A stretch of 64,000 bases of DNA from Pterobdella sp. o SKG-2022 (lineage: Eukaryota; Annelida; Clitellata; Hirudinida; Piscicolidae): assembly GCA_964035795.1 (NCBI GenBank), contig OZ038322.1, positions 19,632,674 to 19,696,673 of the forward strand, in the 5' to 3' direction. Shown piece by piece: positions 15,628-28,200 of the stretch (its first letter is position 1; every line of letters starts with the position of its first letter). Under the pieces are notes generated by a model. It worked only from the letters and a program-made list of their open reading frames with translations, ran no database searches and had not been told where the DNA came from. A program made the position numbers and the translations under genes.

Positions 15628-17310
15628 CAGAATATAATATAATATAATATAAAATTATACCTATATTAAAAAATAAAAGTAATAAGCAAGACTTAAACAA
15701 TTATAGACCAATTACAACAACTCCCATATTTTCAAAAATAATAGAAAAACTTGCCATAATCGAATTTATAATTTTTTAGATAAAAATAAACTAATTAACA
15801 ATAACCAATATGGATTTCTCAAAAATAAATCAACAAACTTATGCTTAGATATGTTTAAATATAATATTGTAAAAAACTTGGAATTAAAAAATTTTTATAT
15901 CAGTATTTTTTTTGATTTTTCTAATGCTTTTGATTGCATAAATTTTGATTTATTATTTGAAAAACTTCATAAACTTAATTGTTCGTTATTATCGATTAAG
16001 TGGATAGAATCTTATATAAAAAACAGAAATCAAGTGGTTGATTTAAATGGGGTAAAATCCAAACTTTTGATTAAATCTAGGAGAGTTCCTCAAGGTTCAA
16101 TATTAGGTCCTTTACTATTCATCTTATTTATTAATGATTTTCCTATCAACAATAATAAATATGATACACTCATGCTGATGATATTTTTATTTCTTTCCCT
16201 ATTACTAATGATAATTATGAACAGATAAATAATGATATTGATAATGAATTAAATAGTATTAATAATTGGTTTAAAAATAATTAACTTATAGTCAATAAAA
16301 ATAGAAATTATTATACTGTTTTCAAAAACATTAATACTAATTTCAATATAAATAATTTGAATTTTGTATTAGATAACAAACCTATTGCTTATATAATCAC
16401 TTTTAAATACTTGGGTATAATATTTGATAATAATTTAAGTTTTAAACATCATATTGACTATCTAGTGAAAAACTATATAAAATAAAGAGTAAAATATATT
16501 TTTTGAAAAAGACTTTCAAACTAAATACTAAAACTCTCTTAAACTTGTTTTTCTCTCTTTTTTACCCACATATTAATTATTGTAACATTGTTTGGGCATG
16601 TAATTATAAATCTAATATAAAAAAAATTCAAACACTACAAAATTTAACAATTAGAACTATCTTTATCCATTTGATAAACATTAATTATGAAGATTTAGAA
16701 ATATTGAATATAAATAACATAAATATATTACACACCTTAATATTTAGTTTTAAACATATAAATAATTTTCTTCCTGACTCTTTCTCTAATTTCTTTAACA
16801 CTAAAACCTATAACTACAATATAAGAAATAATAACAATTTGATTATAGAAAAATATAGAACTAATAAAAAAAAAGTATCTTCAGGAGTAAAAGGTGCTAA
16901 ATGCTGGAATCAATTACCAGATAATCTTAAATCCATAAAATCATTAAAATTATTCAAAACCCTTTTAAAAAAATATATTCTAAACAGCTCCAAGTTATAA
17001 TTCTAGTCTGTTATTATCTTATTTTTTATTTCATTCGATTTGAATTCTTTGTTTTGTTGTTTTTTTATGCCACTTCATTTACGGTATCTCATTATATCTT
17101 TGAAAGGCATGTTTTATTAATTTGATTTGTTTCTATTTAAGCCATTTTCTTTTATTCTTATAAGTTGTTTTAATTAGTTTTGATATTCATTTCACTTCAA
17201 CTTTTTGAGTTTCATGTAGTTGTTTATATCAATACAAGAATTGTGTTAAAAAAAATAATAAACATAATAATATAATATAATATTATTTAATATAATATAA
17301 TATAATATAT
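15628..17310 (+). mobile_element. Decayed non-LTR retrotransposon (LINE) with reverse transcriptase remnant
   Basis: RT motifs appear in order but in broken frames: LNNYRPITTTPIFSKIIEKL (15692-15751), QYGFLKNKSTN, ISIFFDFSNAFDCINFDLL, the core VPQGSILGPLLFILFINDFP (about 16087-16146), then after a frameshift the catalytic box as HADD (16172-16184) in place of YADD. The C-terminal domain follows (KYLGIIFDNN; YPHINYCNIVWACN; GAKCWNQLPDNLK, ending 17000). Stops at about 15778, 16282 and 16483 and the frameshift make it dead. It is 5' truncated, has no endonuclease domain, and belongs to the CR1/L2/jockey side of LINEs; the clade is not assigned. Both edges consist of ATATA-type pentanucleotide repeats (15628-15655 and 17258-17310). 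Confidence 0.9.
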
Positions 17311-18092
17311 TATGAAAGTTTATAAGTTAGTAGTTAAAATCGCAAATAAAATAACGACACATCAGCAAACTATTGGATTATAACTTCAAAAACTTTTTTA
17401 TTTAGCCCCAGAATGTTTTGGTTCAGTTGAAAAACCCTATCAGAGCTTTCCACTTTTTCAATTGCTCTGCTGCTATTTTCTTGTGGTGAAATTTATTAGA
17501 GACTACATTCCCACAGACTATCATATCAATCCCGTTCTTGCTTGTTAAAAAGGGTCGAAAATTTAAAATTTTTAAATTATTGATTGGAAACTATCAAAAT
17601 AATTATAGCGTTTTTTAAAAACTACATGAACATTCATTGCTGTAGGAATTAAGCTGTTTATAAATGTCACGTTGAAAACAGAATATATGGAATTCTTATA
17701 ATGAGTCAAAATAATTTTCACATTCATAAGAATGCTTCCAGGATTTCAACACAGTATAATTGCATATATTAAAATTTTTTGAGTGACGTAGATGGTAAAA
17801 ATAATATTTACTACATAGAGATTGACAACAAAAGAATGTTTGCAGTAGTTATGGTGATGTGTTGAACGTAAATAGAGCATTAAAATATATTCACATTTGC
17901 ATATGCGTTTTGGGAAAACCTCCAGATTGAAACTTTGAATATTTAAATAATTTAATTTATAAAAATATCAAAACTTCAAAAGTCGTACGTAGTTGAATTA
18001 TCAATTAAAAATCTTTTTCTAAGCAGCGTTGAACAATAAATCTAGTTTGAAAACCAAAAAAGCTTGAAAATAATTTTTATACCTTGGAAGCA
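17311..18092. other. Spacer upstream of ankyrin-repeat gene
   Basis: A 780-bp AT-rich stretch with no conserved coding sequence seen. It presumably carries the promoter and 5' leader of the gene starting at 18093. Confidence 0.5.
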
Positions 18093-21000
18093 ATGGGGAG
18101 CAACAGTAGCAAAAATGAAAAGCAGTATTCTGACAAAGTAGTGGTCTCGGAAGATTCTCATAAACCAGTGGACATGAATGAGGCAGAAAAAAGAATAAGA
18201 AGGATTCATGTAGCTTGTCGTAAAGAGAATCCTGAAGCCCTCAAAAGCTTGATCAATGACTATAAAGTATTTGAGCCAGAATATACTTACATTTGATAAG
18301 TTTTGAATAAAAAATCTTGAGGCTTTTCTATTTAATTTTTTTCATTTATTTTTCAAGATCTTTATAAAAAGCTTTTTAGCCAATAGAGCAAAAATCTAAA
18401 ATTATTATTTCATGATTGAAGATAATATTCAACTAAAAAATTGAAAACTGCGAAGTTAAGATAAAGTTGTTTCAATTTAGGTTTCTGTGTCAGAGCCAGA
18501 TTTAGAATCAGGAAAAACATGTCTTCATTTCTGTGCTTCAAATAAAAAAACAGCTTGTGCTGAAATGGTTTTGGATGCTGATGGGTCCGTCATGAACGCC
18601 AAAGATGACTCAGGCTTCACTGCTTTTCTCACAGCAACAGTGGCTGGAAACATGGATATGGTGAGGTTTTTGAAAGAAAGAGGAGCGAATATTAAAACAA
18701 CTGACACCGAAGGCCACTCTGCCACTCACTGGGCGGCAGGTTAATATGTTTTAGAAAAATATTCATCAAACTATATCATTTTACAAACACAAATTTAAAA
18801 AATTTTTGGAAAAAATTTAAAAATGAAAGTAAAAAACATTTTAATCATGAATAAATCAAAAATTCTTATTCAGTTTGTGGTCAGTCAGAAATTTTGGATT
18901 ATTTACATGACTGTGGGATGGACTTATCTGCCTGCGACAAAAATGGAGCTACACCTCTGCATTATGCCGTGCATGCTAGTGAAGATGTGCCCAAAGAAGA
19001 AAGTCAAAAGATAGTTAAAATGCTTTTGAAGAGAAAAGTTAAAGTAGATGCAGTGGATGAAGACAAGAGAACACCCCTGATATGGGCGTCAAGTTCAGGT
19101 TTGTGAGTCTGTAACACATCATTAGATCGTAACTACTCTATTATTTTCAATGAGCACTTTTTTATAGAATAAACATTTGTTTTGAAAAAGCTTGTTTTCT
19201 ATTTTTTCAACTTTCAAAAATAAATTCAAAAATTTTTTTGAACTCCATATCATTGAAATACTTCAAAAACTGAAACTTGGAATTATGGTACTCTCAAGAG
19301 TTTTAACGTTCTATGAATTAATCACACATTGATCCTTTTATTGTAGTCCTTCAATTACCAATTAGTGTCGCCTAGTAACCTGAAAGTTTTGAAACTTTTC
19401 ATTATTCATATTTTTAAATTATTTTTTATTTATCTAAAACATTCTATTAGGACTTTTTATAGATATGTTGTGTGATAAAAGAATATAACTTTTAGCTCGT
19501 ATTTGGTTCAAAAGTTTTTTTTTATAGATTTTATGTTCATTATTTTAATAGGCAGAGGAAAGATTTGTGAGTATTTGATAGACGATGGTGCAAACATTGA
19601 AGCTAAAGATCAGGATGGTTTGACTGGTGAGTCAGAAAATAATTAATTGCGTGAATTCTAGTTTTAATGGAATTGATTAGAGTATGCCTAAATTTATTGA
19701 CTAAGCTTAGTACTTAACAATGTAACTAATTTTACGTCGAGCTTCGTATATTTGTGAATAAACACAGCTAGATTTTTAAGACCTTATTTACACAAGATAT
19801 TTTTTATTGGAAAGGTTTTTTTAAAATTCATAAAAATGTATATAATAGGATTTTTAAAAAAATATATATAATGCTATAACATCCATTATCAGCGTTGCAC
19901 TCAGCAGCTGCTAAAGGACACGCAGGGACAGTAGAGATATTATTAAACCGTAAGGCATCGACTGAATCCACTGACAAAAATGAATGCACGCCTTTGTTTT
20001 ATGCCATCCACCAAGAAGATATGGAATGTACACGGCTGCTCTTAGAGAATAATGCAGATTCTTCACATTGTGACAAAAAAGGCAGGAGGTAAGAATGAAA
20101 TTTTAAAATGGAAAAAAAAAAATAAGTTAAAAACAACTCAGGTAAGTTTTGTTTTAAAAAATCAAATGCTTTTTTCATTTCAAAGTTGAAATCACCAAAA
20201 AATTTGTATTCTTTTGTTTATCTATTTTTTAAAATATCTTAATATATATTCATATTTATATACACCTTTCAAATCGATTTCATTTTATTATTTTTAGTGT
20301 TGCTCATTGCGCAGCCTCCATTGGTCAATTGGATGGCATAAAACTACTTAAAAAGCATAATGCTGATTTGTGGATAAGTAACAAAGAAACGCAAGATTTG
20401 CCAATACATGAAGCAGCAGTCAATGGGCATACTGGTATATAAACGTTTCATAATAATGACGATTTTTAATTGAAAATATAAAATTAATATATTTTAGGAA
20501 AATTTATTCATGCCTAAAGCTAAATAAAGCAATCATTTTATTACACCAATTTTCATTGCTATGATTAGTAAAATAATGTTTGTCCTTCAAAACACATTCT
20601 TTTAACACTTGGAACTGTTTATACACAGAGGTGGTGCGATATTTGCTAGAGGAATCTGATGATCCGACCAATATTAACAAAGGAAACGCTAATAATACTA
20701 ATTGCTTGCATTTGGCAGCCTTGTCCAACAACCTGCCACTCACAAAGTACCTTGTAGAAAAAGGTGCTGACGTTAATGCTCCTATGAAACATTCTGTGAG
20801 TTCATGTTGATATTATACTAGTTGTTCTCAATGGTAAGTCCACAATAAGGCTGCTTCAGATTGGGGTTTTGGCTACGCAACAATAAGTTTCACAGGGCGC
20901 TTTTTCATGTTAGCCATATTAATAAATGGGAGATAAGATAAATATAGAACAAAAAAACAACTGGTGACAATAATTTGCCAATATTTCTTAATACTTGAGT

Positions 21001-23787
21001 TTTTTTATTCAAAAAACGTTTAGAAAATCTTATCATTAGATTCAATCGAATGAAAAATGAATCAGTCAGGAGATAAATACCCCTACGACTGCGCAGTTAT
21101 GCAGAATAACAACGAGGTTGCCGATTATTTGAGGCAGAATAAAGGAAAGAGCATTAAAGACAACCAAGGTAAAATATTTCTTTTAATAGCGGCTTTGCTT
21201 GACGCTTTGAAATATGCTTAGCTCAAAGGGATAGAAAATATTTGTTCAATCAAATTTATATTAAAAAACATTGTTCAAAACTTCAAACTTAAAGTACAAA
21301 GCTTTTCTACAGATTAACTTTAATTCTTTAGTAAATCTCAAACAGTGATTTTGTGTTATAAATTCAGGCTATAAAAATCCCAACAATCTTGAAGATTCTG
21401 AACTTTTCTACACTGTTTCTTCTGAATATTAATTGTTATGGAATTTTATAAGCTTGCAAGGATCAAAAACATAAATAAGAATTCTTGAGAAAAAATTGAG
21501 CTGACTATATCAGACGGGAAATAACACTATGAGGAATAAAAATTGCTCATTATATTCAACCCTCTTTGAGATTTTTCATTAATTCAAAAACCTATTTTTG
21601 TATCTCACGAGCAATATTGAAGCAAGAATGTTTTTTTCACGTGATACTTTTTTTCAATTTTCAATTCTTTTTTTACATCTTTTATTCATTTATCAAATAG
21701 TGATTATAAAGCTCTTTTATTGCTTAAGAAATTATTTTTATGGCTGTATAATTAGTTTCCTCATGTGACGACTATTTTGTGGTTATTCGTGACTATTCTT
21801 GACTGTATAATACCAAGAATTTAAACTTTTCACATTTGGATAACTCTTATTTTATCTAAAAAATTTTTATTGTTAAAAATATCTAATAAGTCGTTAATAT
21901 AATTAGATATCACAAATAAAAATAAAATTAACTAAAATTTGTATTCACCTCAACTTAATATGTTCAAAGGCTTAATGATTAAGACTTCTTTGAGGAATAT
22001 TGTATAACTTAGCGAGAAAACACAAAATTTGAGTGAAAAAGACTAGTATAGACTTTTTGCTGTTTTTGTTGCAACAAAACTAGGAGAGTTTTCAATTTTA
22101 GAAAGTTTTAAGATATCGATTAAGTTCTTTTGCAAGGTAACTCTGAGCTGAACTTCTACGTTTAGACTATTGATTGAGATGTGTATTTTTAATATGGTGG
22201 AAGACTTCTTTCTAGTACTTTACTATACAGTTTCTTTCAAGTAAACCGATAAAAGATTCACTTTTGATGATGTTATTTACTATGAATTTTGTAGAAATAC
22301 TGCCTAACAACGTTCAGTTTGCCGTGATCACTGAAAATAACTATTAATGCTTGAAACTTTTTCAATTTATGAATAGAAAAATGAAATTTTTAACAAATCA
22401 AACAAACACCACTTGCTTCGGTTTAAAGTTTTTTATACATATTTTGAAGCTTATTAACATAAATCACAAAAATCAGCTTTCATTGCTTCAAAAATGTCGT
22501 TCACTGAAACAAGCTTGACAAGATTAATTTAAAAACTTTCTTATGAGTAAATTATCAAAATTGTCATTAAAGTTAAAGAAACGCAGAAACCTCCATTGAC
22601 GCAAAGAACATCAGAAACGACGAAAAATAAAAAGACAGATAAAAAAGAGTTTGGTGTTCAAACAATTGAGAACAAAAATTCAGTAACAAACTGTGTGAAC
22701 AGTGAGAGTCAGACAAGCAACAAAAATATTACTCACAATACAGAGCCTAAAAGAGAAGGAACAGAAATCGGAGTGCAAACAACAGCAAGAGGCAGAGACA
22801 GTTCATCGGGAGAGGAACCTCATCGTTCTCCCAGAAAAACCAGACGAAAAGCTCATAAAAAACCTGATCGTAGAGATAGTCATTCAGATGTTAACAGTGA
22901 TTCTGGTCATGGTGAAAGTGATGATGAAAAGAGAAGGCATAAACGTCACTATCGTAAACCAGAAAGCAACTATGTTTCACCTTATAAGTACTATCCAGGC
23001 AAGGGAGATAACAGGAAAGTAGTCAACTTGAACGCACACAGACACGTCATCAGAGAGCAGGTGAGACATTTAAATATTATTTGAATGACTAAATTAAATT
23101 CATTACAAACAATTTAACAAATTCATAAAGGTTAGAGCATATGAAACTAAGAGACTGGCTGCAATGAAACTGAACCATGCGAACCGTATGCAAATGAATG
23201 GTAAAGGATTCAGTGAAGAAAGATTAGTGAGGAAACTTGCCAGAGATTATAACGAAGATGTGAGAGAAGAAGACCGCATACCTTCAGGACATTTCAAATC
23301 AATGAAAGAATTTCATAACTTTCTCAAAGGTTATCTTATAAATATTTTGAAAATAAAATAACTCAAAATTATTCAAAATTTTAATCTAAAAATATATTTA
23401 AGTTTTTCTCAAACAAATTATTGAAGCTGTTTGTGAGCTGTAAACCTTATTGCATACCAAAATAGCATGATTGATCTAAAGTTAGATCTTTAGAGAAACC
23501 TATAGTTTATTTAATTAATCAGTTAAGAATTCTTGAAATTTTGGAATGAATCGAAGTTCATAAATCATGATAGCTAATCTTAAATTTGTTATATAAAATT
23601 AATTTACTTCTTTTTTAATTTAAGTTTGATCATTTTAAAAATCAGGTGAAATTGATATCGCTGATGTGGATGAAAAACGGTTAAGAAAACTCGAAAAGGT
23701 GAATAATTAATGTTTATGCATACTAATGCTTTTTCACCAACCAAACTTCTTTTGCAGGTCAAGCCAATTTACTATATAACATTTTGA
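18093..23787 (+). CDS. Ankyrin-repeat protein with N-myristoylation-type start and basic tail
   Basis: Exons: 18093-18266, 18481-18739, 18874-19098, 19552-19626, 19893-20088, 20298-20434, 20629-20795, 21066-21168, 22579-23060, 23131-23329, 23646-23698, 23758-23787; the sum is exactly 700 codons. If the last 59-bp intron is not removed the protein ends at 23710 (KVNN). The start MGSNSSKN fits an N-myristoylation signal. Residues of about 25-445 are ankyrin repeats (TCLHFCASNK, GATPLHYAVHA, RTPLIWASSSG, ALHSAAAKGH, LPIHEAAVNGH, NCLHLAALSN). The tail (446-699) is charged and has two GVQT motifs (471-474, 510-513), a Ser/Arg-rich stretch and a conserved-looking end (RAYETKRLAAMKLNHANRM; SGHFKSMKEFHNFLKG). 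It resembles inversin-type ankyrin proteins in general layout, but I see no IQ motif and do not recognise the orthologue. A scaffold role is an inference. Confidence 0.85.
19718..19766. mobile_element. Worn right-half of family A MITE
   Basis: AATGTAACTAATTTTACG, GAGCTTCGTAT and TTTGTGAATAAACAC follow the order of the family A right arm, with many mismatches. It lies in intron 4 of the ankyrin gene. Weak match. Confidence 0.35.
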
Positions 23788-25284
23788 TAGCTTCTCTTCA
23801 TAGTTTGAAACGAAAAAACTTGATATTTTTACAATTTTTCAACTTTGAAAATAAATTTTCGACATTAAACACTATTTGAGAGTTTAATATGCCATCAAAT
23901 TACCCAGTGGATTCGATTCAAAAAAAGCTTCATTACATGTTAAAAAACATTGAAATATGTGTTTGAATTGTATAATTCGGTATTTTGTATGGAAGGTTTT
24001 CAATTTTTTAATGAATATTTAGACTCTCATCCAAGTTTATATCGTAATCATGTGGTGGCTGAAAACCTCGTGTCAATGGAAACTTGAACTGTTTTCATTA
24101 CTTCGAACTTGATCGTTAAACTTAGTATTATAAAATTCAATCATTTGAAACTTTTTTGTTTTTTTGACAATTATAATTTGGAAGTTTCAACAAAAAGAGT
24201 AAGTTTTTTAATGCACCTTTTATGATGTAGTTTTCACTTGATATATAAAGCTACATGACAATTTGCATAATGACCATCACCTTCATTGAATGCTGTTGTA
24301 TTTTTGAAGAAGTTAGGAAACTTTTTGAAAAAATTTTTTTTAGAATAAATAATAAATATTTTATGTTTTAGTGTAAATCATGAGCATTTTACCTCTGAAA
24401 TTATCGTATTAAAATTACACAATAATTCCTTTAAAATTTTGCATTTTCAATAGTATTAGACCTAAAATTTTTCCATTTTTTTATTTTGGAATCAACATTG
24501 ACTTTTGTATAACGTTGTTATATTTTCATCTTCATTGACTATAATTTTTTAAGTAAGCAACATTTTTACAATAAAACTTGTAGTAAAATTATTTCAAGTA
24601 TTTATGTATATATATTTAAGGTTTACGAAATCTTATTTAGTTTCGCTATTTCTGCAATCGTATGTATGAAAATAAGTAGAAGAATCTTTAGCCAATTTTT
24701 TCGAATAAATTAAAATTTGGAAGATTATTTTGAAAAAAAATTATATTTCATAAATAGCCTAAAAATTAAAAGCATATAAATTTTACAAATATTTTTGCAA
24801 TTGTATTTTTTTCTGCATATTTTGAATTTTACTTTTGATAAAAAAAATTATAAATTGAAACATTTGAAAAAATGTATTTCAAAATTTTTTTAAGTTTTAT
24901 AATCTGAAAACAGATTAATTGTAGAATATACTCAGCGTCTTTGAGTTGCAGCAATAGTATAAATTTCACTTTTAAATTTGATTGAAGGCCAACTGAAAGT
25001 CGATTGAAGGTTTATTATTTTGTCAAAACATTTTAGAATAGTGTTAAAGTGTGCATTCTAATATTTCATGCCTATTAATTAAAATTTAATTTTTTTCGCG
25101 AGTTTAATAAATGTAATTTCACTGACATAGAGAATATAAACTCCCTAAATTATATAAAAAGCTATGACATTTATAAATAACTTAATTTTTCAAAGAAATA
25201 TTTTCAAATATTATATAATTTTTGTTTTATGAAACAAAAACTCAACTTTTTATAAACTTCATTTAAACAACAGGTTCCTTGAGA
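23788..25284. other. Spacer between ankyrin gene and glycogen phosphorylase
   Basis: About 1.5 kb of very AT-rich sequence without open frames or repeats I can recognise. The phosphorylase leader begins near its right end: an acceptor-like AAACAACAG (25266-25274) lies 10 bp before the ATG at 25285, fitting a 5'-UTR intron or a trans-splicing acceptor. Confidence 0.5.
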
Positions 25285-28200
25285 ATGAGTCAAAAACCAG
25301 TTACGGATGAAGACAGAAAGAAACAAATAAGTGTCAGAGGAATAGTGCAAGTAGAGAATGTTGCGTACATTAAATGGCTTTTCAACCACCATATTCACCA
25401 TCGTTTGCTTAAAGATAGAAATGTAGCGTCATTGAAAGACTATTATTTGTCTTTGGCACACACAGTAAGGGACCATCTTTCAAGTCGATGGATCAGGACT
25501 CAACAGAGATATCACGATGTTGACCCCAAGGTTAGAACTAAAGTAATATTAGATGTGTATGACATTGAAGGTTTCAAAAACTATTGTGTTATAATGATAA
25601 TAAAAAATTATATAAAAATATATAATAAAAAATATAGTATAAATTAATATCATTTTTCATTTTTTGTTAAAATAATTGTGAGTTCAGTTAATTTTGGAAA
25701 TGAGGTTGAAAAAATGTAGAGATCAATTCAAAGTTTTGTTCAATTTCATGTTATTAAGAATTAAATAGTTTTGTATAAAACTTCAAATTCACAGTCATCA
25801 ATTTTTTAATTTAAAAATAATGAAATCATTTCATATTAACTCTTTTTCAAAAACAAAATATTTCACATAGAGAATATATTACCTTTCATTGGAGTTTTAC
25901 ATGGGAAGAACTCTATCTAACACAATGCTCAATCTTGGACTTCAAAGTTCTGTCGATGAAGCACTTTACCAACTAGGCTTAAATATAGAAGAGCTGGAAG
26001 ATATGGAAGAGGATGCTGGGCTGGGCAATGGAGGATTAGGAAGGTTTAATATTCATTCCGTTTTTATTATTATTTCTATCATTTAAAATATTTTTTTGTT
26101 AATAATACTGTTTCCATTGTGTGAATAATTATTTAATTTTTTTTGTTTTACATGAAAATTTTTTATATATTTTACTATTGTTTTTTAATTAATCACTATT
26201 GTTAAATATTCACCTCTCTCACATGCGAGCCAATCATAGTTTATCATGGTTTTGTCTGTCAATCAGCTTTTTTAGGGTATGGTTAATGACTTGAAATATG
26301 CAGACAATTATAGTTTAAAAATTTTATCTTCTATCTGGGCAAATATTTTGAACAGTTGAAACTATTATAGACGGTAAAATTTTTTTTCTTGTTATTATAA
26401 TTTCCTGATCGTCTGTTGGTCTGGTTGTAAGAAGACACCTGTGGCAGTGTTCGAATTCTTCTCAACAGATAATTCACATAATTCAAATATTAGTTCTGGG
26501 TGTAGGTGTTAAAAACTCAACTTAGCGTCAGTAATTAAAGTTGTTTTTCTGTTATATAAGCTTGTTTCTGGTACCAACAGTGCTTTTCTGTTATCGTTGG
26601 CATAGTGGAAGATTTTAGTTAACAAGGACAAGAAAAACTGCCAAAGTGTGTAAACGGAGAATCTTAACTTTCGATAGTTTTTAATTTTAAGGTCAGCTCC
26701 AGTTGGCAGTACATTTTTCAAATAAAATTATGATACAACTTGTATCAATAACCTAGTCTGCTCTTGTTTACTTTAGTTACTGTGATGCGTACAGACGTAT
26801 AATATAACGTGGAGGATAATATAAGCTATAACCTTAGAGAAACCTTTATATAACTTTTATACAAATTTCATTTTGACATTGCTTTAAATTTTCGGGGTTA
26901 TATATAATTATTTCGTGTAATTCTTTTTTTAGTATCAGTTTTACATGAAGCATTGTCTCATATTGGTTAGGACCTGAAATCGGTTGAATAAATCATGTCA
27001 ACTTTTTTTTAGTAAGCTTTATCGCTAATGAAAAAAAAATCTTAGCTGGGTTTGATTGGTATCTAATATTATTTATAAATTCATTAAACTTTCAGATTAG
27101 CCGCCTGTTTTCTAGACTCATTGGCTACATTAGGAGTTGCTTCAATAGGCTATGGGATAAGGTATGACTATGGAATATTTGCTCAAAAGATTCATAATGG
27201 CTGGCAATTAGAAGAGTTGGATGACTGGCTAGCGTGTGGTAATCCATGGGAAGTGATAAGGCCTGATGAGAAAGTTGTGGTTAATTTCTATGGTAGAGTT
27301 GAAGAAACGCGTGATGGTCCTATTTGGAAAGACACTCATGTATGCTCGTTTGAATTTATTTTTAGTTTAAATTTCAAATTCAGTTTTTTTAACGAAAAAT
27401 TATATCTTAAAATTTCGTATTTATTTTTTTTCAATATCATAAAATGTCTTGAATATTGCCCTCATTTTTTGGCTTTTAGTAAAGTTGAAGAATTTCAAAA
27501 AAGGGTAAAAACTAAGGCTCTTATTTAAATAAATTTGTAGAGTCCATAGTTCGTAACCTTTTTCTTGCAAAGGTTTTTCAAATAAAACTTATTTTTCTGC
27601 AGTCGTTAAAGCAAATTAAAATTTATATACTCCATAATTTTTGCTTTTATGAATAAAGATATGCTTCAATATAATATTTACATTTTGCAATAAAATTTTT
27701 TAATAGCAAGTATTAGCCATTCCATACGACAATCCCATACCCGGCTACAATAACAACTGTGTCAATACTTTGAGGTTATGGTCTGCCAGAGCTCCTGTCA
27801 GCTTCAATCTCAAGTTTTGTACGTTTTTTAATGATGATTAACTTTTAGAGGTTTTTCTTACTACTTTTTTTTAACTTCTTAAAAAAATTATAATTTACTT
27901 TTTTCGATTCATGAGAATTTAATGCTTTTATTAAAGCAGCGAAAACAGCTATGATTTTCGATAAGTTTAACCTTATCAGGAGACGTCAGCAAAAATTTAA
28001 AGAAATCTACTTTCGTTTAAATTCCATTTCTAGCTCTTCAATTTCAGTTTTTCTAAATTTTTATGTTATAATAATATCTGAAGTTTTTATAAATTCATAT
28101 AAAAACAGTATTAAAAATAAAAAAAAATGACAAAATCTTTCATCATGTGAAAGTTCAAATTTTATTGAAGACTGTTTCATTTAATGAATACTGAGAACAT

